A stretch of DNA of 32,765 nt from Rhodoferax sp. Its GTDB lineage: Bacteria; Pseudomonadota; Gammaproteobacteria; Burkholderiales; Burkholderiaceae_C. The notes below the pieces were generated by a model. It saw nothing but the letters and a program-made list of their open reading frames with translations, had not been told where the DNA came from and ran no database searches. Position 1 is the first letter of the stretch. Every line of letters starts with the position of its first letter. The DNA lies in assembly GCA_029865675.1 (NCBI GenBank), contig JARXAU010000079.1:1-32765 (forward strand). Direction: 5' to 3'. Below are positions 19,042-28,236 of this stretch, piece after piece. The position numbers and the translations under genes are program-made.

Positions 19042-20406
19042 CTAAAACGGCATCTTGGGCATGCCCTTCATGCCGCCCATGCGCTTCATCATTTTCATCA
19101 TCCCGCCGCCGCTCATTTTCTTCATCATGTCCTGCATTTGCTCAAATTCCTTGAGCATGCGGTTCACTTCCTGCACCTGCACCCCGGCGCCCGCGGCAAT
19201 GCGGCGCTTGCGGGTGGCTTTGATCAGGTCGGGCTTGCGCCGCTCCAGCGGCGTCATGCTGTGGATGATGCCTTCCTTGCGCTTGATGTCTTTCTCAGCT
19301 TTGTTCATGTCCACTTGACCGGCCTTGGCCGCCATCGCAGCGGGCAGCTTGTCCATCAGGCTGGACAAACCGCCCATTTGCTTCATTTGTTGGATTTGGC
19401 TTAAAAAATCGTTCAGGTCAAAGGCCGCGCCGCTTTTGACCTTGGCGGCGAGTTTTTGCGCCGCCTCCACGTTCACCCCGGCCGTGACCTGCTCCACCAG
19501 CGCCACGATGTCGCCCATGCCCAAAATCCGCCCGGCGTGGCGCTGGGCATCAAACACTTCCAAGCCATCAAGCTTCTCGCTGGTGCCCGCAAACTTGATG
19601 GGCGCGCCGGTCACCTGGCGCACCGACAGCGCCGCGCCGCCGCGCGAGTCGCCATCGGTCTTGGTGAGGATGATGCCGGTCAGCGGCAGTGCCTCTTTGA
19701 AGGCGCGCGCAGTGTTGATCGCGTCCTGGCCCTGCATCGCGTCCACCACAAACAGCGTTTCCACTGGTTTGAGCGCCGTGTGCAGGGCCTTGATCTCGGC
19801 CATGAGCGCCTCGTCAATCGCCAAGCGGCCGGCGGTGTCGACCAGCAGCACGTCAAAAAAGTGCTTTTTGGCGTAATCCAGGGCGGCCAAGCCAATGTCC
19901 ACCGGCTTTTGGTCGGGTGCGCTGGGAAACCATTGGGCCCCGGCCTGCGCCGTCACGGTTTTGAGCTGCTCAATGGCCGCCGGGCGGTAAACGTCGCCTG
20001 AGACAGTGAGCACCTTCTTCTTGCGCTTCTCTATCAGGTGCTTGGCCAGTTTGGCGGTGGTGGTGGTTTTGCCCGCGCCCTGCAAGCCAGCCATCAAAAT
20101 CACCGCCGGGGGCTGGACGGCAAGATTGATGTCACTCACCCCTTCACCCATGGTGGCAGCGAGTTCTTGGTTCACGATGCTCACCAGCACCTGGCCCGGC
20201 TGCAAAGAGCCCAGCACTTCTTGGCCCAGCGCTTTTTCCTTGACCCTGGCAATAAAGTCGCGCACCACGGGCAGCGCCACATCCGCCTCCAAGAGCGCCA
20301 TGCGCACCTCGCGCAGCATCTCGGCCACGTTGTCCTCAGTAATGCGCGATTGGCCGCGCAGGGTTTTCACCAGTCGGGAGAGTTTGTCGGTCAGGGCGGA
20401 GGCCAT
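19042..20406 (-). CDS. ffh: signal recognition particle protein Ffh
   Basis: MASALTDKLSRLVKTLRGQSRITEDNV; GTPase G1 GLQGAGKTTTTAKLAKHL; Met-rich C-terminal M domain. Confidence 0.98.
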   Translation of the reverse strand: MASALTDKLSRLVKTLRGQSRITEDNVAEMLREVRMALLEADVALPVVRDFIARVKEKALGQEVLGSLQPGQVLVSIVNQELAATMGEGVSDINLAVQPPAVILMAGLQGAGKTTTTAKLAKHLIEKRKKKVLTVSGDVYRPAAIEQLKTVTAQAGAQWFPSAPDQKPVDIGLAALDYAKKHFFDVLLVDTAGRLAIDEALMAEIKALHTALKPVETLFVVDAMQGQDAINTARAFKEALPLTGIILTKTDGDSRGGAALSVRQVTGAPIKFAGTSEKLDGLEVFDAQRHAGRILGMGDIVALVEQVTAGVNVEAAQKLAAKVKSGAAFDLNDFLSQIQQMKQMGGLSSLMDKLPAAMAAKAGQVDMNKAEKDIKRKEGIIHSMTPLERRKPDLIKATRKRRIAAGAGVQVQEVNRMLKEFEQMQDMMKKMSGGGMMKMMKRMGGMKGMPKMPF

Positions 20407-20508
20407 AGGAATCCAGTCGGGAAGAATCAAGAAAAAGAAGGGCGGGGTGCTAATGCCGCAGGGGCTTACCTGGCAAAACTTCAGCAGACAAAAGGCTAAA
20501 CTGTTGTC

Positions 20509-21312
20509 ATGATTTTAGTCAGCGAGTCCTCTGTGAGCATAGGTTTGACGGCCGTGACCGCCTTTGCCTATGTCTGGGCGGCTGTCCGGGTCTCTGCGCA
20601 GAGTCCGTGGGTCACTCGGTTTTGGGTGGGGTTGGCTTGGTTGGCCCATGTCTGCTTGCTGACTTTGAGCTTTTTAGAAACCCCGGCGCGCTTTGGCTTC
20701 GCCCCCGCGCTTTCTGTTACGGCGTGGTTGATTGCCACCAGCTACGCGGTAGAGCGCCAGTTGTACCCTCAACTCCCGTCGCGCTGGGCACTGAGCGGCT
20801 TGGGTGCGCTGTCCGTTGTTTTGGCGCTGCTCTTTCCCGGTACTGCGCTGCCGAGTTCGGCTTCGGTCTGGATGCCGGTGCATCTGGCGATGGGCGTTTC
20901 GTGTTACGGCTTGTTTGGGGTGGCGGTGGTGCACGCCTGGTTTATGACGCGGGCCGAAGCCCGCATGCGCCGAGGCGTAGACACCCAAAGCGGTCTTCCG
21001 CTGCTCACATTGGAACGATTGACCTACCGCTTTGTCACTGCGGGGTTTGTGCTGCTCACGGCCACTTTGTTGGTCGGTTATGGCTTCGGTGATGTGGTGT
21101 ACGGGCACGAAAAAGCCTGGCGCTGGGACCATAAAACCACTTTTTCAGTTCTGTCCTGGCTCACCTTTGCCGTGCTTTTGGTGGGGCGATCCTATTTTGG
21201 CTGGCGTGGCAAGCGCGCGGTGGTGGTGCTCTATACCGGGTCGGCATTTTTGTTTTTCGCCTATGTGGGCTCGCGTTTTGTGTTGGAAGTAGTGTTGGGG
21301 CGCGTGGCTTGA
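20509..21312 (+). CDS. CcsA/YpjD-like cytochrome c biogenesis inner membrane protein
   Basis: Multi-TM; VWMPVHLAMGVSCYGLFGVAVVHAWFM, LTLERLTYRFVTAGFVLLTATLLVGYGFG, WRWDHKTTFSVLSWLTFAVLLVGR; divergent from ffh. Confidence 0.88.
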   Translation: MILVSESSVSIGLTAVTAFAYVWAAVRVSAQSPWVTRFWVGLAWLAHVCLLTLSFLETPARFGFAPALSVTAWLIATSYAVERQLYPQLPSRWALSGLGALSVVLALLFPGTALPSSASVWMPVHLAMGVSCYGLFGVAVVHAWFMTRAEARMRRGVDTQSGLPLLTLERLTYRFVTAGFVLLTATLLVGYGFGDVVYGHEKAWRWDHKTTFSVLSWLTFAVLLVGRSYFGWRGKRAVVVLYTGSAFLFFAYVGSRFVLEVVLGRVA

Positions 21313-21536
21313 AATACCTGCTTCTGCTTTTGGTCGCCCTGCTCATCGTCTGGCAATGGCGCACCTACCGGGACAGAAAAGCGCGCCAGCAGCCCCCACC
21401 GCGCGGCAGCGCTAAGCAACCCCTTGAGATGGTGTCCTGCAGTCAATGCGGTATGCATATCGCCGCGTCTGACGCAGTCGTGGGACGCCTGGGTAGCTAC
21501 TGCAGTGCGGCCCATCTCCAGCGCCACGAGGCCTAA
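21309..21536 (+). CDS. PP0621 family protein
   Basis: 75 aa: N-terminal TM then MVSCSQCGMHIAASDAVVGRLGSYCSAAHLQRHEA; overlaps the upstream stop. Confidence 0.85.
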   Translation: MKYLLLLLVALLIVWQWRTYRDRKARQQPPPRGSAKQPLEMVSCSQCGMHIAASDAVVGRLGSYCSAAHLQRHEA

Positions 21537-21560
21537 TGGGGACAACACAAGGGTCGCTCG

Positions 21561-22142
21561 ATGAGCGTTGACTTACCTGACACGCTGTGGCGCAGCGGTT
21601 GGTACCTGCCAGCGCACCAACAATCGTCCCCCAATTTCGGCCCGCGCCCGGCGCAGGCCTGTATCGACCTGCTGGTAGTGCATTCGATCAGCCTGCCGCC
21701 AGGCATGTACGGCGGTCCCGAGGTCGCACAACTGTTTGGTAACTGCCTGAATTGGGACGCGCATTCGTATTTCCGGTCCATTCGCGGTTTGCGGGTCTCG
21801 GCGCACTTCTTTATCCGCCGTGACGGCAGCCTCTGGCAATTTGTGAGCTGCGATGAGCGGGCCTGGCATGCCGGCGCATCAAGCTACCGGGGCCGAGGCG
21901 ACTGCAACGATGACTCCATCGGTGTTGAATTGGAGGGGCTTGAAGGCGACGTGTTTGAGCCGCAGCAGTACCAAGCCTTGGCGCAGCTGATTGCTGCGAT
22001 AGCGCGCCAGTACCCCCTGCGCTATTTGGCCGGTCACGAGCACATTGCGCCGGGTCGCAAGAACGACCCCGGCCCGGGATTTCGCTGGGCGGAATTGCGC
22101 CCCCTCGCCGCGACCTTGGGTCTTGGTCTGCCAGACGCCTAA
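21561..22142 (+). CDS. ampD: 1,6-anhydro-N-acetylmuramyl-L-alanine amidase AmpD
   Basis: LLVVHSISLPPGMYGG, VSAHFFIRRDGSLWQFVSCDERAWHAGASSYRGRGDCNDDSIGVELEG, LAGHEHIAPGRKNDPGPGFRW. Confidence 0.95.
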   Translation: MSVDLPDTLWRSGWYLPAHQQSSPNFGPRPAQACIDLLVVHSISLPPGMYGGPEVAQLFGNCLNWDAHSYFRSIRGLRVSAHFFIRRDGSLWQFVSCDERAWHAGASSYRGRGDCNDDSIGVELEGLEGDVFEPQQYQALAQLIAAIARQYPLRYLAGHEHIAPGRKNDPGPGFRWAELRPLAATLGLGLPDA

Positions 22143-22283
22143 AGCGTCCGTTTTGGCTCGACGCCACCCGTTTGGGAGAGCGCGGGTACTTTCATCGAAC
22201 GCGAAAAGAGTCGCATTTTTTGTGTTTTAAATCAATTTTTTGAATGTGGCTTACGGCGCTTGTAGTCCCCGTGGCAGCCGCTC

Positions 22284-22307
22284 CACTTCAGTCCCCGATC
22301 TGAAGTG
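22284..22307. repeat. inverted repeat upstream of the NrdR-like boxes
   Basis: CACTTCAG - TCCCCGAT - CTGAAGTG, perfect 8-bp arms. Confidence 0.6.
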
Positions 22308-22312
22308 CGGCT

Positions 22313-22328
22313 ACACTACCGGTAGTGG
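22313..22328. promoter_or_regulatory. candidate NrdR box 1
   Basis: ACACTACCGGTAGTGG; perfect 14-bp palindrome CACTACCGGTAGTG, partial match to acaCwAtATaTwGtgt. Confidence 0.6.
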
Positions 22329-22344
22329 CTTGCGCACCGTTCAA

Positions 22345-22360
22345 ACACCAGATATAGTGG
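22345..22360. promoter_or_regulatory. candidate NrdR box 2
   Basis: ACACCAGATATAGTGG, strong match to acaCwAtATaTwGtgt, 32 bp from box 1 start-to-start. Confidence 0.7.
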
Positions 22361-22450
22361 TTTCCAAGTTTTGAGCCCGACGCCGTTTACGCCATACCGT
22401 CAGCAAATAGCCCTCATTTTTTACGAAAACACCGATTGTCAAAGGACGCC

Positions 22451-25393
22451 ATGCAAACCCTTACTACCCTTTCCCCTGCCGGAGCTGTGGCCATGCCCTT
22501 AGGAGCCCATGTTTCTGAGTCGGGCAGCGTTAGTGCTTTGGCCAGCTACCAGATTATTCGGCGCAACGGTGCGGTGGTGCCCTTCGAGCCTAACAAGATC
22601 GCTGTCGCCATCATGAAGGCCTCATTGGCGGTTCACGGAACCCAGGGCGCTGCCTCTGCCAGTGTCCGGGAAAATGTCGAGGCCCTCACCCAGCAGGTGA
22701 TGCGCGCACTCATGCGCTCGCGACCAGGCGGCGGCACCTTCCACATCGAAGACGTACAAGACCAGGTCGAACTCGGCTTGATGCGCGCAGGCAACCATGA
22801 AGTGGCGCGGGCTTATGTGCTGTACCGCGAGCGCCGAACCCAAGAACGCGCAAAACAGCTTGCCGACATGACGCCCGTTGCTCCGACTATCCATGTGCTG
22901 GACCGCGGTCAGCGCGTGGCGCTGGACATGAACGCGATGACGCAGCGCATCGAAACAGCGTGTTCCGGTTTGGGGGCAGACGTTCAAGCCGAACCCATCA
23001 TCGCCGAAACCATGCGCAATTTGTACGACGGTGTGCCCATGGACGAAGTGTTCAAAGCCTCGATCCTGGCGGCGCGCACATTGATTGAGAAAGATCCGGA
23101 CTACACCTACGCCACCGCACGCCTGTTGTTCCACACGATCTCTCGTGAAGTCTTGGGCCGCGATGTTGTCAGCGCTGACATGCAGGCAGCTTATGCAGAC
23201 TATTTTCCTGACTGTATTAAAAAGGCCGTGCGTTACGAGTTGCTCGACGAAAAGATGTTGCAGTTTGACCTGGTGCGTTTGGGAGCAGCGCTCAAGGCCG
23301 AGCGGGACTTGCAGTTTGATTACCTGGGTTTGCAAACTCTGTATGACCGCTATTTCCTGCACCATGCCAAAGCACGCATTGAGCTGCCGCAAGTCTTTTT
23401 CATGCGCGTTGCCATGGGCTTGTCGCTCAATGAGACCGACCGGGAAGCCCGCGCCATCGAGTTCTATGAAGTGCTGTCGTCCTTTGACTTCATGTCGAGC
23501 ACGCCCACGCTTTTCAACAGCGGCGGTCTGCGTTCCCAGCTGTCGAGCTGCTACTTGACCACGGTGCCCGACGATCTGGACGGCATTTACGAGTCCATCA
23601 AAGAAAACGCCTTGCTGTCCAAGTTTGCCGGTGGCCTGGGCAACGATTGGACGCGTGTGCGCGCTCTGGGTTCGCGCATCAAGGGCACCAACGGCGAGTC
23701 GCAAGGCGTCGTGCCCTTCCTCAAAGTGGTTAACGACACGGCAGTAGCGGTCAACCAGGGCGGCAAGCGCAAGGGCGCGGTGTGCACTTACCTGGAAACC
23801 TGGCACCTGGACATCGAAGAGTTTCTGGAGCTGCGCAAAAACACCGGCGACGACCGCCGCCGCACTCACGACATGAACACGGCCAATTGGGTTCCAGATC
23901 TGTTCATGCGCCGCGTGATGGAAAAAGGCCAGTGGACACTGTTTTCGCCGTCCAATGTGCCGGATTTGCACGACAAGTTTGGTGCTGATTTCGAGAAGGC
24001 TTATGTGGCTTACGAGTTGCAAGCGGCCCAGGGCCTCATCAAACCCTCGCGCGTGGTAGAGGCGGCCGACCTGTGGCGCAAGATGCTCACCATGCTGTTT
24101 GAGACCGGCCACCCTTGGATCACCTTCAAGGACGCCTGCAATGTGCGCTCGCCCCAGCAACACGCCGGTGTGGTGCACTCCAGTAACTTGTGTACCGAGA
24201 TTACGCTCAACACTTCGGACACCGAGACCGCAGTGTGCAACCTGGGCTCGGTTAACTTGCTGCAGCACTTGAAAGACGGCGAGAACGGCAAGGTGCTGGA
24301 TCACGACAAGCTCAAGCGCACCATCACCACGGCCATGCGCATGCTCGATAACGTCATCGAAATCAATTACTACGCGGTCAAGAAGGCGCGCGATTCGAAC
24401 GTGCGCCACCGCCCGGTGGGCCTTGGCATCATGGCGTTCCAAGACAGCTTGTACGAGCTGCGCATTCCCTACGCCAGCGAAGCCGCTGTGGCTTTTGCCG
24501 ACACGTCCATGGAAGCCGTGAGCTACTACGCCTACTGGGCGTCTACCGACTTGGCGCGTGAGCGCGGTTGCTATTCCAGCTTCAAAGGCTCTTTGTGGGA
24601 CCAGGGCATATTGCCCTTTGACACGCTGGACCTGCTGGCCAAGGCCCGCGGCGGCTATGTGGAAGTGGACCGCTCCAGCACCATGGACTGGGACGCGCTG
24701 CGCCGCAAGATTGCCAAAGACGGCATGCGCAATTCCAACTGCGTGGCCATCGCCCCCACCGCGACCATCTCCAACATCATTGGCGTGGACGCGTCGATCG
24801 AGCCTTGCTTTGGCAACCTGTCGGTCAAGTCCAAGTAGTCGGGCGAGTTCACGGTCATCAACAGCTACCTGGTGCGCGACCTCAAGCGCGTTGGGCTGTG
24901 GGACGACGTGATGGTGATGGATCTGAAGCATTTCGATGGCTCGCTCAGCCCCATGGACCGCGTTCCAAACGAAATCAAACAGCTCTACGCCACCGCGTTT
25001 GAGGTGGAAACCCGCTGGCTGGTCGAAGCTGCAGCGCGCCGCCAAAAGTGGATCGACCAAGCGCAATCGCTGAATATTTATATGGCCGGCGCCTCGGGCA
25101 AAAAACTCGACGACACCTACAAGCTTGCTTGGGTGCGCGGTCTGAAAACCACCTACTACCTGCGCACCATGTCGGCCACCCATGCAGAGAAGTCCACGGT
25201 GAGTTCGGGGCGCATGAACTCGGTGTCGTCCGAGTCCGGCGTTGTCCTCGCTGGCGTCTCTGGCGCGCGATCCGTGTCATTGCTAGAAGCCGCGGCTGCA
25301 GCAGCCCAAGATCAAATGACAGCCAGCGCAACGGCCGCCACCGACATCAAATTTTGCGGAGTGGACGACCCCACTTGCGAGTCCTGCCAATAA
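22451..25393 (+). pseudogene. nrdA: ribonucleoside-diphosphate reductase alpha subunit, coding frame interrupted by in-frame TAG (24836-24838)
   Basis: ATP-cone N-terminus (YQIIRRNGAVVPFEPNKIAVAIMKA), SSCYLTTVPDDLDGIYESIKENALLSKFAGGLGNDW, then ...[46 protein letters not shown]...[17 protein letters not shown]...[12 protein letters not shown] in the same frame. Start may be 22436 (TTG). Could be an intact gene with a sequence error or readthrough rather than a pseudogene. Confidence 0.85.
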
Positions 25394-25401
25394 GTTTGTC
25401 A

Positions 25402-25429
25402 GTGTGGCATTCGGTGACGAATGCCACAC
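25402..25429. promoter_or_regulatory. intercistronic hairpin between nrdA and nrdB
   Basis: GTGTGGCATTC - GGTGAC - GAATGCCACAC, perfect 11-bp stem with 6-nt loop, no following T tract. Confidence 0.75.
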
Positions 25430-25508
25430 CATTTAAATCAGCCGAGTAGTGCGCCAGCGCTTTGCAATTGGCGTTGCTACTCCCATAATCGAACCATTGG
25501 AAAAATCT

Positions 25509-26681
25509 ATGCTTACCTGGGAAGAAGAGATCAAACCCGCATCGCAAAACAACTTTGCCTTGCCACCACAGCCACTCGCGTCAGCGGTGCTCGCGCCGAT
25601 GTTTGGCGGTCCATTGCCTGTGCTGCATGCGCCACACGAAGTGGTTGCGCCCGCTGTTGCGACGCGGCGGGTCAAAGCCTCGGACAAACGCATCATCAAT
25701 GGTCAAACCGACGTTAACCAGTTGGTGCCTTTCAAATACAAATGGGCTTGGGAAAAATACCTCGCCACATGCGCCAACCACTGGATGCCGCAAGAGGTCA
25801 ACATGACGCGCGATATCGCGCTCTGGAAAGACCCCAACGGCCTGACCGATGACGAGCGCCGCATCATTAAACGTAATTTAGGTTTTTTTGTGACTGCGGA
25901 TTCGCTGGCGGCTAACAACATTGTGTTGGGCACTTACCGCCACATCACGGCGCCGGAGTGCCGTCAGTTCTTGCTGCGCCAGGCCTTTGAGGAAGCAATT
26001 CACACCCACGCTTACCAGTACATCGTGGAGTCTCTTGGCTTGGACGAAAGCGAGATTTTCAGCGCCTACAACGAAGTCAAATCCATTCGCGACAAAGACG
26101 AGTTTCTGATCCCCTTCATCCAAGCGATCATGGACCCGCACTTCCACACCGGAACACCCGAAACGGATCAGACACTGCTGAAGTCTTTGATTGTGTTTGC
26201 CTGTTTGATGGAAGGCTTGTTCTTTTACGTCGGTTTCACGCAAATTCTGGCGTTGGGACGCCAAAATAAGATGACAGGTGCAGCCGAGCAGTACCAGTAC
26301 ATCTTGCGTGACGAGTCCATGCACTGCAACTTTGGCATCGACCTGATCAACCAGCTCAAGGCGGAAAACCCCCACCTGTGGACCTCCGAGTTCAAGGCCG
26401 AGATCAAGGCGTTGTTCGAAAAGGCGGTGGAACTGGAATACCGCTATGCCGAGGACACTATGCCACGTGGCGTGCTGGGCATGAACGCGTCTATGTTCAA
26501 GGGTTATCTTCGCTACATTGCCAATCGCCGGGCGACCCAAATTGGTTTGGAGCCTTTGTTTCCCCACGAGGAGAATCCTTTCCCTTGGATGAGCGAAATG
26601 ATCGACCTGAAGAAAGAGCGCAATTTCTTCGAAACCCGCGTAATCGAATACCAGTCTGGTGGAGCCTTGTCTTGGGATTAA
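25509..26681 (+). CDS. nrdB: ribonucleoside-diphosphate reductase beta subunit
   Basis: [95 protein letters not shown]-terminal [13 protein letters not shown]-track start 25449; ATG 25509 preferred. Confidence 0.95.
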   Translation: MLTWEEEIKPASQNNFALPPQPLASAVLAPMFGGPLPVLHAPHEVVAPAVATRRVKASDKRIINGQTDVNQLVPFKYKWAWEKYLATCANHWMPQEVNMTRDIALWKDPNGLTDDERRIIKRNLGFFVTADSLAANNIVLGTYRHITAPECRQFLLRQAFEEAIHTHAYQYIVESLGLDESEIFSAYNEVKSIRDKDEFLIPFIQAIMDPHFHTGTPETDQTLLKSLIVFACLMEGLFFYVGFTQILALGRQNKMTGAAEQYQYILRDESMHCNFGIDLINQLKAENPHLWTSEFKAEIKALFEKAVELEYRYAEDTMPRGVLGMNASMFKGYLRYIANRRATQIGLEPLFPHEENPFPWMSEMIDLKKERNFFETRVIEYQSGGALSWD

Positions 26682-26847
26682 GGTTTTTGAATCAGGATGG
26701 CCGAACAATCCAAGCCTGCCACGCACTCTGTGCGGTGATGGCTTGGTCCCACGTTCATGTCGCTGGGAACCTGCCCAACCACATGAATCTCTTTTTGTTA
26801 TCCAATAGGCAAAAAGTGCTCTTTGCAAACTGATCAAGGAGAAAGTT

Positions 26848-27378
26848 ATGGCAACTGCAAAAAAATCGGCCGCGAAAAAGGCCACTCCCGCAACCAAAGT
26901 GATTGCTAGCAAAGCTGCCTCCGTTGCAGCACCAGCCAAGAAGGCGGTAGCAAAAAAGGCGGCTGCTCCAAAGGCGGTAGCGGCACCGGCGAAGAAAGCC
27001 CTTGCTAAAAAAGCGCCTCCTTCAAAAGCAGCGCCAGCCCAGGCTGCGGTGAAGGCTCCTGCCAAGAAGCCTGCAGCGAAAACCGCAGCGCCTGCAAAAG
27101 TGGCTGCGGTGAAGCCGGCTGTAACGGCCGCTGTACCCGCCAAAAAGTCAGCGCCTGCTAAAAAAGCGGCTGCCAAAAAAGTAGCCCCTGCGAAGGCAGC
27201 ACCCGCTAAAAAGGCTGCTGTCAAAACCGCCCCGGCGAAAAAGGTAGCTGCTAAGAAGGCCGCCCCCGCCAAGGCCGCGCCAGCGAAGAAAGTAGCTGCC
27301 AAAAAGCCCGCAGCACCAGCGCAGACAACGTTGAACCCAAAGGCTGCGTGGCCTTTTCCAAGCGCTACAAAGCCCTAA
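26848..27378 (+). CDS. histone H1-like Lys/Ala/Pro-rich nucleoid-associated protein
   Basis: MATAKKSAAKKATPATK... repeated (A)PAKKxAAKK units through the whole protein; SD-like GGAGAAAG upstream. Confidence 0.85.
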   Translation: MATAKKSAAKKATPATKVIASKAASVAAPAKKAVAKKAAAPKAVAAPAKKALAKKAPPSKAAPAQAAVKAPAKKPAAKTAAPAKVAAVKPAVTAAVPAKKSAPAKKAAAKKVAPAKAAPAKKAAVKTAPAKKVAAKKAAPAKAAPAKKVAAKKPAAPAQTTLNPKAAWPFPSATKP

Positions 27379-27397
27379 ACGTTTTCGCGTATGGCCC

Positions 27398-27436
27398 AAA
27401 AGCCCGGTATCTTTGAAAGGTGCCGGGCTTTTTTGC
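27398..27436 (+). terminator. rho-independent terminator after the histone H1-like gene
   Basis: AAAAGCCCGG TATCTTTGAAAGGTG CCGGGCTTTTTT. Confidence 0.85.
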
Positions 27437-27467
27437 ACCTTAAATTCGCGAATTCAATTTCTAAGCT

Positions 27468-28193
27468 TCAAGGGTAAATGGCTTTTAAGCGGTAGCCTGC
27501 CACTGGGTGCGCATCGGCGGGCAAGTCGATCTCAACCCATAGAAGCACTGGCCACACGGTTTGGCTGGACAGCGTCTCAGCCTGAGCGCCCCATTCTTTC
27601 GGTTCAAATGACTTGCGAGCAACCACCTGATCTGCCGAATCTGTGAGTTCCAGTGCAAGTGATGGTGCCTGCTGGTACAACCCAGAGGTGTTTACCAGCG
27701 ATGCACTGAGTTTGAAGTGGTTCGAATCCACCGCCTCGAAGTGGGAGTCCCTGATCACAATACTTCGCACATCGCGCAAGCTGCAGGCATGGCGCACACC
27801 ACACAAAGACTGTAGCCATGACGCTGCTAATGGAAACTGGGCTGCCAAGTCGTGGCGCTGCCCTACCGCCAGCTGAACCCCAAACAAAAAAACCATCGCT
27901 GCCGATGCCAGCCATATTCCCTTAGCGCGCACTGTTCGAGGGCGGGACAAGGTGGGGCTTTCCACCTGCACCTTAAGGGCGGCGCTTGGTTCCACAGGCT
28001 CTTTGACGACTTGGGCCACTGGGTCTTCATGGCGAACGAACTGCGGGTTGGGCGTCTCAGGCAAAGCATGCGCCTGAGCGCTAAAAACCTCCCCGCACAG
28101 GCCGCAGCGTACCCAGCCTCGTGCTTCGCGAAGCTGTTCTGGCGCTACATGGAAAGCTGCCAGACACTGCGGGCACTGGGTAGTCAGACTCAT
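27468..28193 (-). CDS. DUF3426 / zinc-ribbon domain-containing protein
   Basis: TQCPQCLAAFHVAPEQLREARGWVRCGLCGEVFSA zinc finger/ribbon N-terminus, single TM, DUF3426-like C-terminus. Confidence 0.88.
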   Translation of the reverse strand: MSLTTQCPQCLAAFHVAPEQLREARGWVRCGLCGEVFSAQAHALPETPNPQFVRHEDPVAQVVKEPVEPSAALKVQVESPTLSRPRTVRAKGIWLASAAMVFLFGVQLAVGQRHDLAAQFPLAASWLQSLCGVRHACSLRDVRSIVIRDSHFEAVDSNHFKLSASLVNTSGLYQQAPSLALELTDSADQVVARKSFEPKEWGAQAETLSSQTVWPVLLWVEIDLPADAHPVAGYRLKAIYP

Positions 28194-28236
28194 TGGGTCG
28201 TGCTCGGCGGGCGGCGGTACGTGGCGTTTGGCTGGC

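Noticed and set aside
22622-25183. 853-aa minus-strand ORF antisense to nrdA
   Set aside because: Shadow ORF: composition-driven (His/Val/Gln/Gly-rich), no recognisable domain, whereas the plus strand encodes obvious NrdA.
24872-25393. Separate 173-aa gene starting at GTG 24872 (split RNR subunit)
   Set aside because: Same frame as nrdA with conserved residues between the TAG and this GTG, and no Shine-Dalgarno; treated as the nrdA C-terminus instead.
25878-27302. 474-aa minus-strand ORF with AAFLAGAAFAGATFLAA repeats resembling a pentapeptide/membrane protein
   Set aside because: It is the reverse complement of the histone H1-like Lys/Ala repeats and nrdB; repeat pattern is a by-product.
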